In this document: positions 42,398 through 51,254 of the stretch, one piece after another
Position numbering within the stretch: the stretch's first letter is position 1
Layout: every line of letters starts with the position of its first letter
Assembly (NCBI RefSeq): GCF_001720485.1
Contig: NZ_CP017114.1
Coordinates: forward strand, 1,302,001-1,366,000
Direction: 5' to 3'
Source of the DNA: Cobetia marina
Lineage (GTDB): Bacteria > Pseudomonadota > Gammaproteobacteria > Pseudomonadales > Halomonadaceae
DNA: 64,000 bases
Notes under the pieces: generated by a model
Databases searched by the model: none
Told to the model about the DNA's origin: nothing
Seen by the model: only the letters and a program-made list of their open reading frames with translations
Position numbers and translations under genes: made by a program

Positions 42398-43567
42398 TCA
42401 GTCGCGATGTGCTGCCTCGGCATCCGTTGGCAGGGCCAGAAATTCCTGCATGATACGGGTGTCGCGGAAACGTTCGATCAACTCCGGATCCTCGGCGAGT
42501 GACGGCGGGTTCTCGAGCCCTTCGCGGATCTTGGCTGCCAGGCCTTCAATGCTGTTCTCGGAGATCAGCCGCGCCTGATCATGGATCAGCACATTGCGGA
42601 CCCCACCGGGGACATCCGGCGCGACACATGGCGTGCCGCAGCACATGCTTTCCACCAGCACGATTCCGAAGGCTTCACTGCGCGAGCTGAGAATGAACAG
42701 ACGGGCATGCTTCATCCACGGGTAGGGATTGACCCGGCTGCCGATGAGATGGACCCGGTCGCCCACCCCGAGCTCGCGAATCAGGTTCTCCACACTCTCG
42801 CGCTTTGGCCCATCGCCGACGATGACCAGGTCTTCCTCGATATCCGCGGCGAGATAGGCCTTGATCAGGACATCCTGACGCTTCACGTCCGACAGGCGAC
42901 ATACCTGCACGACATAGGGACGTGATGGCAGCTCCACGGGCTCATCCGCCATCTGCGCGATGGCATCGAGATCGCAGACGTTGCCGATGGTGGCGAGGCG
43001 TCGAGGCGTGACAGCGTGTTGCGAGAGCAGTCGCTCGAGTTGCTCGCGGACATTGTCGGTATTGCAGATGATCTGCTTGTCGGCGTATAGGCGCTTGAGC
43101 AGGAATTTCTGACGCCAGCCCTGGCGGATGTCACCGGGCCAGGACACGGTGACCTGCCACAGGCGCGGGTCCTTGAGTGACCAGACCGTCTCGAAGGCGC
43201 CCTGGCCGCGCATGATCACCCGATCGACGGGGCCATGGCGTGTTTCCAGGGTACGGATGAATCGCCGCAGGTAGGCGCCACCGTAATAGCCGCGCCAGAC
43301 GAATCCAGAGCCCTTGATCAGAGGGTTGAGCACTGCGCGGGTGAAGAGGTCATACACCAGGCCAATGCCGGTCTTGCGGAATGCCTTGTCGAAGTCGATC
43401 TGGTGGACATGTACGCCCGGGTCCGGGATGAGTTCGAGTTCACCCTTGAGCACGAGCACATGCACCTCGTGACCTTCGCGGCACAGGACATTGGCCAGAT
43501 TGACGGTGTTTCGCTGGATCCCGCCGATGTTGAGCTTGCGTACCACAAGCAGGACGCGTTGTTTCAT
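42398..43567 (-). CDS. GT4-family glycosyltransferase
   Basis: About 389 residues. GT-B fold: an N-terminal Rossmann domain (VLLVVRKLNIGGIQRNTVNL, the usual GG-x-x-R acceptor-side start) and a C-terminal nucleotide-sugar domain with QVCRLSDVKRQDVLI, LVIVGDGPKRE and the E-x7-E signature in SRSEAFGIVLVES. Likely substrate is a UDP- or GDP-sugar in lipopolysaccharide or exopolysaccharide synthesis; the acceptor is unknown. ATG 43576 is an alternative start. Confidence 0.85.
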   Translation of the reverse strand: MKQRVLLVVRKLNIGGIQRNTVNLANVLCREGHEVHVLVLKGELELIPDPGVHVHQIDFDKAFRKTGIGLVYDLFTRAVLNPLIKGSGFVWRGYYGGAYLRRFIRTLETRHGPVDRVIMRGQGAFETVWSLKDPRLWQVTVSWPGDIRQGWRQKFLLKRLYADKQIICNTDNVREQLERLLSQHAVTPRRLATIGNVCDLDAIAQMADEPVELPSRPYVVQVCRLSDVKRQDVLIKAYLAADIEEDLVIVGDGPKRESVENLIRELGVGDRVHLIGSRVNPYPWMKHARLFILSSRSEAFGIVLVESMCCGTPCVAPDVPGGVRNVLIHDQARLISENSIEGLAAKIREGLENPPSLAEDPELIERFRDTRIMQEFLALPTDAEAAHRD

Positions 43568-43576
43568 GGTGGCCAT

Positions 43577-43893
43577 CTGTCCGTAAAGATGTGGGATGAG
43601 CCATCAACTCCCAGCGGTGCCAGTGACGGAAGACTGCCGGGGATCCGGCGCTCGGTCTGAGGCAAGGGGAGCGGGATGAGCGGAGGGTGCCATGTTACGT
43701 GGATTCAATGAGCGGGGGAATGCCGCCTGCCCGGCCGGATGTCAGGGCTCTGCGCCGCAGTCTGCTTGCATTCTGGCTTTGATGGAGTAGCCTACCTGCC
43801 GCCTTGTCCCGCGCGGCGCCTTTCGGCGTCTGCACTGCCGACTGTCGTCCAGTCGTGACCTCCGATTCCTTAACGTTCGAGATCCTGTCTGCC
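43577..43893. other. Divergent intergenic region between glycosyltransferase and cmoM
   Basis: About 320 bp between divergent genes. I see no RNA gene and no clear operator. Promoters for both genes are expected here but none stands out. Confidence 0.4.
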
Positions 43894-44751
43894 ATGTCTG
43901 ATGCTTCCAACCCGCCTGTCCGAGGGGAGTCCCGTGTCCGTCGTGCCACGGCGGATCGTCATTTCGATGGGCTGGCGGAAAAGTTCGAGCGCGGCTTCTA
44001 TACCACCGAGCGTGGCAGGGTGCGTCTGGCGCTGACTCGCCAGTTGATGGAGGAGCGTTTCGCCCATCTGCCGGCCACCCAGGTGCTCGAGATCGGGGCC
44101 GGGCTTGGTCAGATGGCGCACTGGTGGTTGTCGCGTGGCCATCAGCTGACGCTGGTCGAGCCTTCCGGTGAGATGCGTGAGCGCGCCATGCAGCGACTGT
44201 CCTCTCCAGAGGAGGATGCGGCCCCGCTGACGCAGGACACCCTGACAGAGCGCCTGACCTGGGATGGACGTGATCTTCAGGGGTTCGCCGCCGCCACCCA
44301 CCGACAATGGCCGGTGGTGGTCTGCCATGCCGTTCTTGAGTGGCTGGTCTCTCCGCGTGAAGGGTTTCTGCTGCTGGCACAGCTGCTGGCACCGGGTGGC
44401 GTGATGTCATTGAGCGTCTTCAATCGCGACGCGCTGGCATTCTCCAACGTCACCAAGGGCAACTTCGACAAGGTGCTGGACGGGCGGTTGGCCGGTTGGG
44501 GGACGGGCAAGCGTCTGACGCCCATCTCGCCGCTACGTGATGTCGAGATTCGCCAGTGGGCCGAGGAGGCCGGGCTTGAGGTGCGCGAGCTGACAGGGCT
44601 GCGAGTCTTCCATGATTATCTGCGCTCGCGCGACCCGCTGAGTGAGGGGGACATGCAGAAACTGCTGGTCCTCGAGTGCCAGCACTGGCGCACGCCCCCC
44701 TTCGTCCATCTCGGACGCTACCTGCACTATGAGCTGGTGCGCCCTGCCTGA
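43894..44751 (+). CDS. cmoM: tRNA 5-carboxymethoxyuridine methyltransferase CmoM
   Basis: 285 residues, class I SAM methyltransferase. SAM motif LEIGAGLGQMAHWW, then family-specific VVCHAVLEWLVSPRE, GNFDKVL, GLRVFHDYLR and FVHLGRYLHYE, which follow E. coli CmoM (SmtA). It converts cmo5U34 to mcmo5U34 in certain tRNAs, the step after CmoA and CmoB, whose genes lie at 56222-58028. ATG 43894 gives an N-terminus with about 25 residues more than E. coli before the conserved FDGLAEKF. Confidence 0.88.
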   Translation: MSDASNPPVRGESRVRRATADRHFDGLAEKFERGFYTTERGRVRLALTRQLMEERFAHLPATQVLEIGAGLGQMAHWWLSRGHQLTLVEPSGEMRERAMQRLSSPEEDAAPLTQDTLTERLTWDGRDLQGFAAATHRQWPVVVCHAVLEWLVSPREGFLLLAQLLAPGGVMSLSVFNRDALAFSNVTKGNFDKVLDGRLAGWGTGKRLTPISPLRDVEIRQWAEEAGLEVRELTGLRVFHDYLRSRDPLSEGDMQKLLVLECQHWRTPPFVHLGRYLHYELVRPA

Positions 44752-44757
44752 GGTGTC

Positions 44758-44779
44758 ACGGCGCAGGCTTCTGCGCCGT
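44758..44779 (+). terminator. Hairpin after cmoM
   Basis: Perfect 9-bp stem ACGGCGCAG/CTGCGCCGT with a GCTT loop, followed by a weak T-containing tract (CTTGCTGTTC). Confidence 0.5.
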
Positions 44780-44823
44780 CTTGCTGTTCATCATCTGCCG
44801 TTTCCTATCTTTTCGGAGTCTTC

Positions 44824-45879
44824 ATGTCTGCTCAAACCCCCGCCTGCCAGTTGCTTGAACGCCAGGACAGTGATTTCCGTGATTGGCTGTGGGTCGCTGC
44901 ACCGCGTGATGACTGGTGGCTGTCATCAGACCGCCAGCGGCGTGTCTGGGGGCATGACACCGGCATCGTGAATGCCGCGCGGGAGGCCGGGCACCAGGTC
45001 AGCCATGCGGTGGCCTTTGCCGAAGCCCGCGCGGATACCACGATTGGCGAGGCGGTGGGTGCCTTGCTGTTCTGGCCCAAGGCGCATGCGCTGGGCGAGT
45101 GGTGGCTGGTGGCGCTGTGCCATGTATTGCCGGCAGGTACGCCGATCAAGGTGGTGGGCGAGGTCAACGGTGGCATCAAGCGCGCTGAGCGCATCCTCAA
45201 GGCACTGGGAATGACGGCCCGCAAGGACGATACCGCGCGTCGTTGCCAGCTGTGGTCATCCGCCACGCGTGAGTTGACGGCCGAACAGGCCGCCAGCAGT
45301 GAATCGCCACTGGCAGTGGCTGGAGAATGGACAGAAGGCTGGGGCGAATTCGAGGCGCTGGAGCTGCGCCTGACCAGCCATCCGGGCCTTTACGGCAATG
45401 CCAAGCTGGACCCGGGTACCGCGCTGCTGCTGGAGAACCTGCCGACCCGTGGCTACAAGCGGGCGCTGGATATCGGGGCGGGTGACGGCATCATCAGCTG
45501 CTGGCTGGCGCGTCACGGTGCGCGCGTGATGGCAGGCGATGTCAGTGCCTTCGCGGTGGAGGCGACCCGTCGCAGTCTGGCGCTCAACGGGCTTGAGGCG
45601 GACGTACGCCTGAGCGATGTCTTCGCGGCGTTCGAGGGCGAGCGGTTCGAGGCCATCGTGGCCAATCCGCCGTTCCATCATGAGCGCGATATCGATTACG
45701 GACCGGCGGCGCGTCTGATCAGCCAGGCGCCGGATCACCTGGTGCCGGGCGGTACCCTGACGCTGGTGGCCAATGCCTTCCTGCCCTATCCGGATCTGTT
45801 GCAGGCGGCCTTCGGCGAATTCGAGGTGCTGGCCGAAACGCGCCAGTTCAAGGTCTATCGCGCACGCAAGGCGCGCTGA
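44824..45879 (+). CDS. rsmC: 16S rRNA m2G1207 methyltransferase RsmC
   Basis: 351 residues with two related Rossmann-like halves, as in RsmC. The C-terminal half carries SAM motif ALDIGAGDGIISCWL, AGDVSAFAVEATRRSL and the catalytic NPPFHH. The N-terminal half (LFWPKAHALGEWWLV, GTPIKVVGEVNGGIKRAE) is the degenerate duplicate. It methylates guanine 1207 of 16S rRNA in the 30S subunit. The stop codon begins a short tandem repeat. Confidence 0.92.
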   Translation: MSAQTPACQLLERQDSDFRDWLWVAAPRDDWWLSSDRQRRVWGHDTGIVNAAREAGHQVSHAVAFAEARADTTIGEAVGALLFWPKAHALGEWWLVALCHVLPAGTPIKVVGEVNGGIKRAERILKALGMTARKDDTARRCQLWSSATRELTAEQAASSESPLAVAGEWTEGWGEFEALELRLTSHPGLYGNAKLDPGTALLLENLPTRGYKRALDIGAGDGIISCWLARHGARVMAGDVSAFAVEATRRSLALNGLEADVRLSDVFAAFEGERFEAIVANPPFHHERDIDYGPAARLISQAPDHLVPGGTLTLVANAFLPYPDLLQAAFGEFEVLAETRQFKVYRARKAR

Positions 45880-45913
45880 TCCTCTGTGGCCTGATTCCCT
45901 GCGACCTGATGCC
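45876..45913. repeat. 15-bp degenerate repeat at the rsmC stop codon
   Basis: CTGATCCTCTGTGGC (45876-45890) and CTGATTCCCTGCGAC (45891-45905) share 10 of 15 bases, and a third start, CTGATGCC, follows. The first unit contains the stop codon. Confidence 0.45.
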
Positions 45914-45924
45914 AAGCCCGCCGC

Positions 45925-46464
45925 TTACGCCTCCGGCGACTGATAGCGGATGGCCGTGATGATGTAGGTGGTCTCGCCGCCCGGCGCTGCCACGCTCACG
46001 TCATCATCCAGCCCCTTGCCCAGCAGTGCCCGGGCGAGGGGGGCATCGACGCTGATCCAGCGGCGCGCGTTGTCGGTCTCATCAGGGCCGACGATGCGTA
46101 TCTCCATCTCCTCTCCCTGTTCATCCTCCAGCGTCACGAAGGCCGCGAAATACACGCGCTCCAGATCCGCGGGCAGGCGGTCGACGATGGTCAGTTCATC
46201 CAGACGCTTTTCCAGATAGGCGATCTTGGCGATGGTCTGATTCAGTGCCTTCTTGTTGTAGGTGTAATCCGCATTCTCGCTGCGATCCCCCATGGCGGCG
46301 GCCTCGCCCGTCTTGCGCGATAGCTCCGGTCGCCTGACGCGCCTCAGGTGGTCGGCCAGCGCCTTCATCTTCGAGTGGCCCTGCGGGGTGATCACGTTGC
46401 TCTTCTTTTCCTGACGCGGATCGGTCTTGGGATCGCGCCAGCGCGTCATGTTACGACCTTGCAT
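45925..46464 (-). CDS. greB: Transcription elongation factor GreB
   Basis: About 179 residues. N-terminal coiled coil (ALADHLRRVRRPELSRK, GDRSENADYTYNKKAL with the acidic tip) and C-terminal FKBP-like domain (VTLEDEQGEEMEIRIVGPDE, SVDAPLARALLGKGLDD). It restarts backtracked RNA polymerase by stimulating transcript cleavage. Start 46464 has GGAG upstream; 46449 is possible. The N-terminal RWRDPKTDPRQEKKSNVITP extension is typical of GreB rather than GreA. Confidence 0.92.
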   Translation of the reverse strand: MQGRNMTRWRDPKTDPRQEKKSNVITPQGHSKMKALADHLRRVRRPELSRKTGEAAAMGDRSENADYTYNKKALNQTIAKIAYLEKRLDELTIVDRLPADLERVYFAAFVTLEDEQGEEMEIRIVGPDETDNARRWISVDAPLARALLGKGLDDDVSVAAPGGETTYIITAIRYQSPEA

Positions 46465-46707
46465 GTCTTTCTCCACAGCCTGCGAAAATGAAGGGCAAGC
46501 GCCCGCAAAGGGCGCTGTCTTGCGTTGAGGCCTGCGACCAAGGGGGGTTGGCGGCAGATTCAAACGTTCGTTACAGTCTTGGCATGCCGTTCACGTTCTC
46601 GTGATATCGCCATTGCGGCAATTCGCCAGCACGCCTGCCAGGGCGCAGGTCTCAAGGGGCATTGCCGTATCATCCCGCCAACAATAATGAATTTCAGGGA
46701 GCTGTCC

Positions 46708-47397
46708 ATGCCAATCCCGTCATCGCTACGCCGTACTCGTCGCGCCACGCATCGTGTCTACCAGCTGATGCTCTCAGGAGGCATGGCGCTGGGCATCACG
46801 CTGGCCGGCATGACCGGCGTCCAGGCCGCCGAAGGAGATGATGCCGTCTTCGGACTCATGAAACGCTGGGCCCAGGTCAACTATCAATCCTCCGGGGACG
46901 CTCAGGAAACCGGCATGGAGGCCTTGGGCAAGGAAGTGCGCGCGCTGGCGGACCAATACCCGGACAACGCCCATGTGCTGACCTGGGAGGGTATCATCCT
47001 GGCGTCGTGGGCCAAGGCGCGAGGGGGACTGGGGGCGCTGGATCTGGCCAAGGAAGCCAAGGCCACCCTTGAGCAGGCCATCAAGCTTGACCCCCGGGGC
47101 GACAATGCCTCTGCCTACGTGACGCTCGGGGCGCTGTATGACAAGGCGCCGGGGTGGCCGGTCGGCTTTGGCGATGATGACAAGGCGGGGGAGGTGCTGC
47201 GTCAGGGGCTGGCCGTCAATCCTCAGGGCATGGATACCAATTTCTACTATGCCGACTATCTGGCCTCCGAGGGCAGGAAGGCCGAGGCACTCAAGCATGC
47301 ACGGCTCGCGCTCAAGGGCCCGGCTCGGCCCAATCGTGAGCTGGCCGATCAGGAGCTGAAGCGCGAGATCAAGGCACTGATCACACGACTGGAGTGA
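46708..47397 (+). CDS. Periplasmic TPR-repeat protein
   Basis: 229 residues. A signal peptide (basic start, then MALGITLAGMTGVQAAEG) directs export with likely cleavage after VQA. Tetratricopeptide-like helices follow (VLTWEGIILASWAKARGG, AKATLEQAIKLDPRG, SAYVTLGALYDKAPGWPVGF, VLRQGLAVNPQGMDTNFYYA, AEALKHARLAL). A protein-interaction role in the envelope is likely; no partner is evident. AGGGA precedes ATG 46708. Confidence 0.75.
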   Translation: MPIPSSLRRTRRATHRVYQLMLSGGMALGITLAGMTGVQAAEGDDAVFGLMKRWAQVNYQSSGDAQETGMEALGKEVRALADQYPDNAHVLTWEGIILASWAKARGGLGALDLAKEAKATLEQAIKLDPRGDNASAYVTLGALYDKAPGWPVGFGDDDKAGEVLRQGLAVNPQGMDTNFYYADYLASEGRKAEALKHARLALKGPARPNRELADQELKREIKALITRLE

Positions 47398-47549
47398 GTG
47401 TCGCGCACGCGGCTTCAGGACAACGGTGACCGTTCGGCGGCACTGGACGAGGGGCACTTCCTTCGGACAGTGCCGCTTTCACGTCCAGTGGGCGGGCTGG
47501 CCAGCGCAGGGCGAGGTCGGGATAATACGACTTCAGCCAAGGAGGATGC

Positions 47550-48188
47550 ATGAGCGATACACCAGAGCACGTGGCAGGGCAGCAGGTCTTTGCGCATGAC
47601 GATGTCGAACGGGTCGAGACCAGGGTGCTGCAGGACGGTTTCTTTCGCCTGGAGCAGCGCGAGCTTCGCCATCGGCGTTTCAACGGTGGCTGGAGTGATG
47701 TGATCCAGCGCGAGGTGCATGTTCGCCATGATGCCGTCGGTGTGCTGCCCTATGACCCGGTGACGGATCGTGTGGTCTTCGTCGAGCAGATCCGGGCCGG
47801 CATGCTCGAGGACGAGCGCACCCCCTGGAGTCTGGAGCCCATCGCCGGCCTGGTGGACAAGCAGGAAAGCGCGGCGGAGGTCGCGCGGCGTGAGGCGGTC
47901 GAGGAGGCCGGTTGCGAGTTGAAGGAGCTGATCGAGCTCTACCGCTATTACCCCAGCCCCGGCGCCTGCACCGAAGAGGTCACCCTGTTCATCGGGCTAT
48001 GCGACAGCAGCGGACTGGGCGGGGTGCATGGGCTGGCGGAAGAGAACGAGGATATTCGCGTGCATGTGCTCGATTTCCAGGCGGCTCTGTCGCTTCTGGA
48101 GCAGGGCAGGCTTGGCAATGCCATGGCGATCATGGCCATGCAGTGGCTGTTGCGGGAGCGTGCTGCACTGCGGGTGATGCACGCCTGA
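47550..48188 (+). CDS. nudF: ADP-ribose pyrophosphatase (Nudix)
   Basis: 212 residues. The Nudix box is intact: G in AGLVDKQESAA, then REAVEEAGCE with its REUxEExGU core. Upstream VLPYDPVTDRVVFVEQIRAG and the downstream proline-containing YYPSPGACTEEVTLFIG match NudF. It hydrolyses ADP-ribose to AMP and ribose 5-phosphate. AAGGAGG precedes ATG. It heads the conserved nudF-yqiB-cpdA cluster. Confidence 0.92.
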   Translation: MSDTPEHVAGQQVFAHDDVERVETRVLQDGFFRLEQRELRHRRFNGGWSDVIQREVHVRHDAVGVLPYDPVTDRVVFVEQIRAGMLEDERTPWSLEPIAGLVDKQESAAEVARREAVEEAGCELKELIELYRYYPSPGACTEEVTLFIGLCDSSGLGGVHGLAEENEDIRVHVLDFQAALSLLEQGRLGNAMAIMAMQWLLRERAALRVMHA

Positions 48189-48456
48189 GACAGCGAAGGC
48201 GTTGCTTGGCAATCCCCCGTGGCTCACGCAGGGTTCCTCAACCTGCCCACCAGAACTGCTATTCTAGAGGCTTGCTGCCACCGGCAGGCCGGCAGTCGAT
48301 CAATGCCTGCGTCAGTGCCGAGCGCCGAAACCCCGCTGCCGGGCGCTCTCACGGCGCTTGATCTGTCGCGCTTTGCCCGCATCATGCCATGCACGATACA
48401 GGGTGTGCCCTGCTAGACAGCACGCCAATGTTCTGAGATTCGCAAGGAGTTTGCCC

Positions 48457-48903
48457 ATGCAGGTCAAGAAAGCCTATGTGGCCGACCTAAAAGCACTCCA
48501 TGCCGAGTGCGGGTCCAATTATCTGCGCCTCACGCGCATCCTCGGCAAGGCCGAGGCGGGGGACAGCTTCGCCTTTCCCCTGGCGGGCAATCAGGGCCAC
48601 TTCGGTACCCTGTTGCTCGAGGTGGTCGAGTGCGCGCCCTATACCACCATGGTCACGGTTGCCCAGACTGGCGTGCTGGATCACATCATCGATTCCCCGC
48701 GGATGAGCGTGCATCTCTATCACGATGTACGCATGGCCGAAGTCACCGACTTCCAGCGTCAACGGCATTTCTCGGGGCGCAACCGCTATCCGAACCCTCG
48801 CATGCACCAGCCGGATGAAAAGCTTCAGCTCAATCGTTTCCTCGGCGAGTGGTTGAGCCATGCTCAGGCTTTCGGGCAAGCCGATGTGCCCGAGTTGCCA
48901 TGA
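48457..48903 (+). CDS. yqiB: YqiB family protein (DUF1249)
   Basis: 148 residues from ATG 48457 (AAGGAG upstream). It matches the DUF1249 family: DLKALHAECGSNYLRLTRIL, YTTMVTVAQTG, MSVHLYHDVRMAEVTDFQ and HQPDEKLQLNRFLGEWL. Biochemical function is unknown. Gene order nudF-yqiB-cpdA is the same as in E. coli. A 14-bp tandem repeat starts at its stop codon. Confidence 0.88.
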   Translation: MQVKKAYVADLKALHAECGSNYLRLTRILGKAEAGDSFAFPLAGNQGHFGTLLLEVVECAPYTTMVTVAQTGVLDHIIDSPRMSVHLYHDVRMAEVTDFQRQRHFSGRNRYPNPRMHQPDEKLQLNRFLGEWLSHAQAFGQADVPELP

Positions 48904-48984
48904 CGAGGTTCTCGTGACGAGGCTGCCGTGACGCGATTGCCGTGACGAGGTTCTCGTGACGAGGCTGCCGTGACGAGGCTGTCG
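48901..48984. repeat. Six tandem 14-bp repeats starting at the yqiB stop codon
   Basis: Six head-to-tail units of the type TGACGAGGTTCTCG or TGACGAGGCTGCCG; units 1 and 4 are identical and units 2 and 5 are identical, so there is also a 42-bp higher-order period. The first TGA is the yqiB stop codon. Confidence 0.85.
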
Positions 48985-49092
48985 TGAGGCCCGCCGGGAT
49001 GGGGGAGTGAGGGCGGCACCAGCGTCATGATCAGAAAGAGAATTCGCGTTGCGGATTCCACGCCTGACCGGCTGTCCGCTTGACTGCCTGAA

Positions 49093-49133
49093 AGAACCGC
49101 GATGGCCCGGCCATCGCGGTTCTGTTCTTTTTT
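49093..49133 (+). terminator. Intrinsic terminator before cpdA
   Basis: A 14-bp perfect stem AGAACCGCGATGGC/GCCATCGCGGTTCT with a three-base loop, followed by G, TTC and a run of six T. It lies 18 bp before the cpdA start codon, so cpdA must have its own promoter or depend on readthrough. Confidence 0.8.
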
Positions 49134-49151
49134 CCGCTGTTCGAGAGACCC

Positions 49152-49886
49152 ATGCGACTGATCCAGATAAGTGACTGTCATCTGCGTGCCGACCCTGACG
49201 CGCGCTCACGACTGGGCTTCCCCTTGCGCCAGCTGGAGGCCGTGATGGCGCATGCCTCAAGCCTGCGTCCCGATATCCTGCTGGTGACCGGGGATGTCAG
49301 CCAGGATGAGAGCCCTGCTTCCTACCGTCTGGCGGGGGAGCTGTTCGATGCCCTGGGGTGTCCGTGGTTCTGGTTGGCCGGCAATCATGACCACCCGGAT
49401 TTCATGCAGGAGCTGCGTCCTTTCCATCAAGAGCTTGATCTTGGTGACTGGCGTCTGCTGTGTCTGGACTCGCGCATCTCTGGACAGGCGGGGGGCGAGC
49501 TTGGCCGCGAGCAGCTGGCGGCGCTGTCGCTGTCGCTCGAGGAGGATACGAGGCCGACGCTGCTGGCGATGCATCATCATCCAGTGCCGATCGACTCGGA
49601 CTGGATGGATCAGCTGGGCCTGGCCGACCGTGAAGCCCTGTGGGACACCCTGAGTCATCACTCGCAGGTGCGGGCCATCCTGTGCGGCCATATCCATCAG
49701 GCTTTCGCCACCCGGCGCCCGAGCGGGCAGGGCAGTGTCGCCGTCTATGGCGTGCCCTCCACGTCAGACCAGTTCGCGCCGCTCAGCCATGATTTCGCCG
49801 TCGATGAGGCGGCGCGGCCAGGCTTCAGGGTCGTGGATCTCGACGGAGAGTGCCTCGAGACCTGGGTGGAGCGTGTCAGCCTGTAA
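49152..49886 (+). CDS. cpdA: 3',5'-cyclic-AMP phosphodiesterase CpdA
   Basis: 244 residues, metallophosphoesterase fold with all metal motifs: D-x-H in ISDCHLRAD, LLVTGDVSQD, LAGNHDHP, LAMHHHPVPID and LCGHIHQAF. E. coli CpdA hydrolyses cAMP and so limits CRP signalling; neighbours nudF and yqiB support the assignment. Confidence 0.9.
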   Translation: MRLIQISDCHLRADPDARSRLGFPLRQLEAVMAHASSLRPDILLVTGDVSQDESPASYRLAGELFDALGCPWFWLAGNHDHPDFMQELRPFHQELDLGDWRLLCLDSRISGQAGGELGREQLAALSLSLEEDTRPTLLAMHHHPVPIDSDWMDQLGLADREALWDTLSHHSQVRAILCGHIHQAFATRRPSGQGSVAVYGVPSTSDQFAPLSHDFAVDEAARPGFRVVDLDGECLETWVERVSL

Positions 49887-50164
49887 GCGCCTTCGCGCTC
49901 CCGCTCGCGGCGTTTCGGCATCGGCGTGGGGCTGACGTGTCCCGGGGCAGCGGAGGTCATGTATTCATTTTTGATCTTAAAAGATATTTTCTGATTCTTT
50001 GACGTTATCAAGGCGGCGCGGGTACCGTATCGGTATCCAGCATGCTCCGTGGGGGGTGAGAGAGTGAGAGTCATCTCGATCGACACGACCCGCGGGCACG
50101 CCCACTGATTGTCACGGGCCGCCTTCCAGGGCGACTCCCAGCGCTCACGAGGTTGCCGCACGCG

Positions 50165-51076
50165 ATGCTTACCCCCGAACGTCAGACCCACCTCAAGCAG
50201 CTCGAGGCCGAGTCCATCCACATCATTCGTGAAGTGGCGGCCGAGTTCTCCAATCCTGTCATGCTCTACTCCATCGGCAAGGACTCCGCCGTGATGCTGC
50301 ATCTGGCGCGAAAGGCCTTCGCGCCGGGCGTGCCGCCGTTCCCCCTGATGCACGTCAACACCACCTGGAAATTCCAGGAGATGATCAAGTTCCGCGATGA
50401 GATGGCCGCGGAAGTCGGCATGGAACTGATCGAGCACATCAATCAGGAAGGCGTCGAGGCGAACATCAACCCGTTCGAGCACGGCAGCGCCAAGTACACT
50501 GACATCATGAAGACCCAGTCGCTGAAGCAGGCGCTGGACAAGCATGGTTTCGATGCGGCCTTCGGCGGTGCGCGTCGTGACGAGGAAGCTTCACGCGCGA
50601 AAGAGCGTGTCTACTCCTTCCGTGACCAGTACCACCGCTGGGACCCCAAGAATCAGCGTCCGGAGCTGTGGAACATCTACAACTCCAAGATCAACAAGGG
50701 CGAGTCCATCCGCGTCTTCCCGCTCTCCAACTGGACCGAGCTGGACATCTGGCAGTACATCTACCTCGAGTCCATCAAGATCGTGCCGCTCTACTACTCC
50801 GCCGTGCGTCCGGTGGTGAAGCGTGATGGCCTCGACATCATGGTCGATGACGACCGTCTGCCGCTCAAGGACGGCGAAGTGCCGGAGATGAAGTCCGTGC
50901 GCTTCCGCACCCTGGGCTGCTATCCGCTGACCGGCGCCGTGGAATCCACCGCCGCGACCCTGCCGGAAATCATCCAGGAAATGCTGCTGACCCGTACCAG
51001 CGAGCGCTCCGGTCGTGCCATCGATCACGATCAGGCAGGCTCCATGGAGAAGAAGAAGCGCGAAGGGTATTTCTAG
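50165..51076 (+). CDS. cysD: Sulfate adenylyltransferase subunit 2 (CysD)
   Basis: 303 residues. PP-loop ATP pyrophosphatase motif [11 protein letters not shown], then [27 protein letters not shown] and [15 protein letters not shown] are all typical of CysD. With CysN it activates sulfate to APS in assimilation. ATG 50165 gives the standard start. Upstream (49887-50164) I see an AT-rich stretch with a TACCG-TAT-CGGTA inverted repeat (50023-50035), possibly regulatory. Confidence 0.95.
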   Translation: MLTPERQTHLKQLEAESIHIIREVAAEFSNPVMLYSIGKDSAVMLHLARKAFAPGVPPFPLMHVNTTWKFQEMIKFRDEMAAEVGMELIEHINQEGVEANINPFEHGSAKYTDIMKTQSLKQALDKHGFDAAFGGARRDEEASRAKERVYSFRDQYHRWDPKNQRPELWNIYNSKINKGESIRVFPLSNWTELDIWQYIYLESIKIVPLYYSAVRPVVKRDGLDIMVDDDRLPLKDGEVPEMKSVRFRTLGCYPLTGAVESTAATLPEIIQEMLLTRTSERSGRAIDHDQAGSMEKKKREGYF

Positions 51077-51254
51077 TCGCCAATTCTCGCTAGGCCCATT
51101 GCCACACGAGGCCCCATCCTGCTGATTCCGCCTCGTGCTTGATGACCTGAACGAACAATTCGCCTGATGAATCGGCTCGCAGCCTCACGAGACACTGGCT
51201 CGTGATACTGGCTCGCCAGCTCATCAGGCCCATGACAGCGGCAAGGAGAAGAGT

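Noticed and set aside
48901..48984. CRISPR array
   Set aside because: Units are 14 bp, head to tail without spacers, and no cas genes are present. The parE-parC repeats fail for the same reason.
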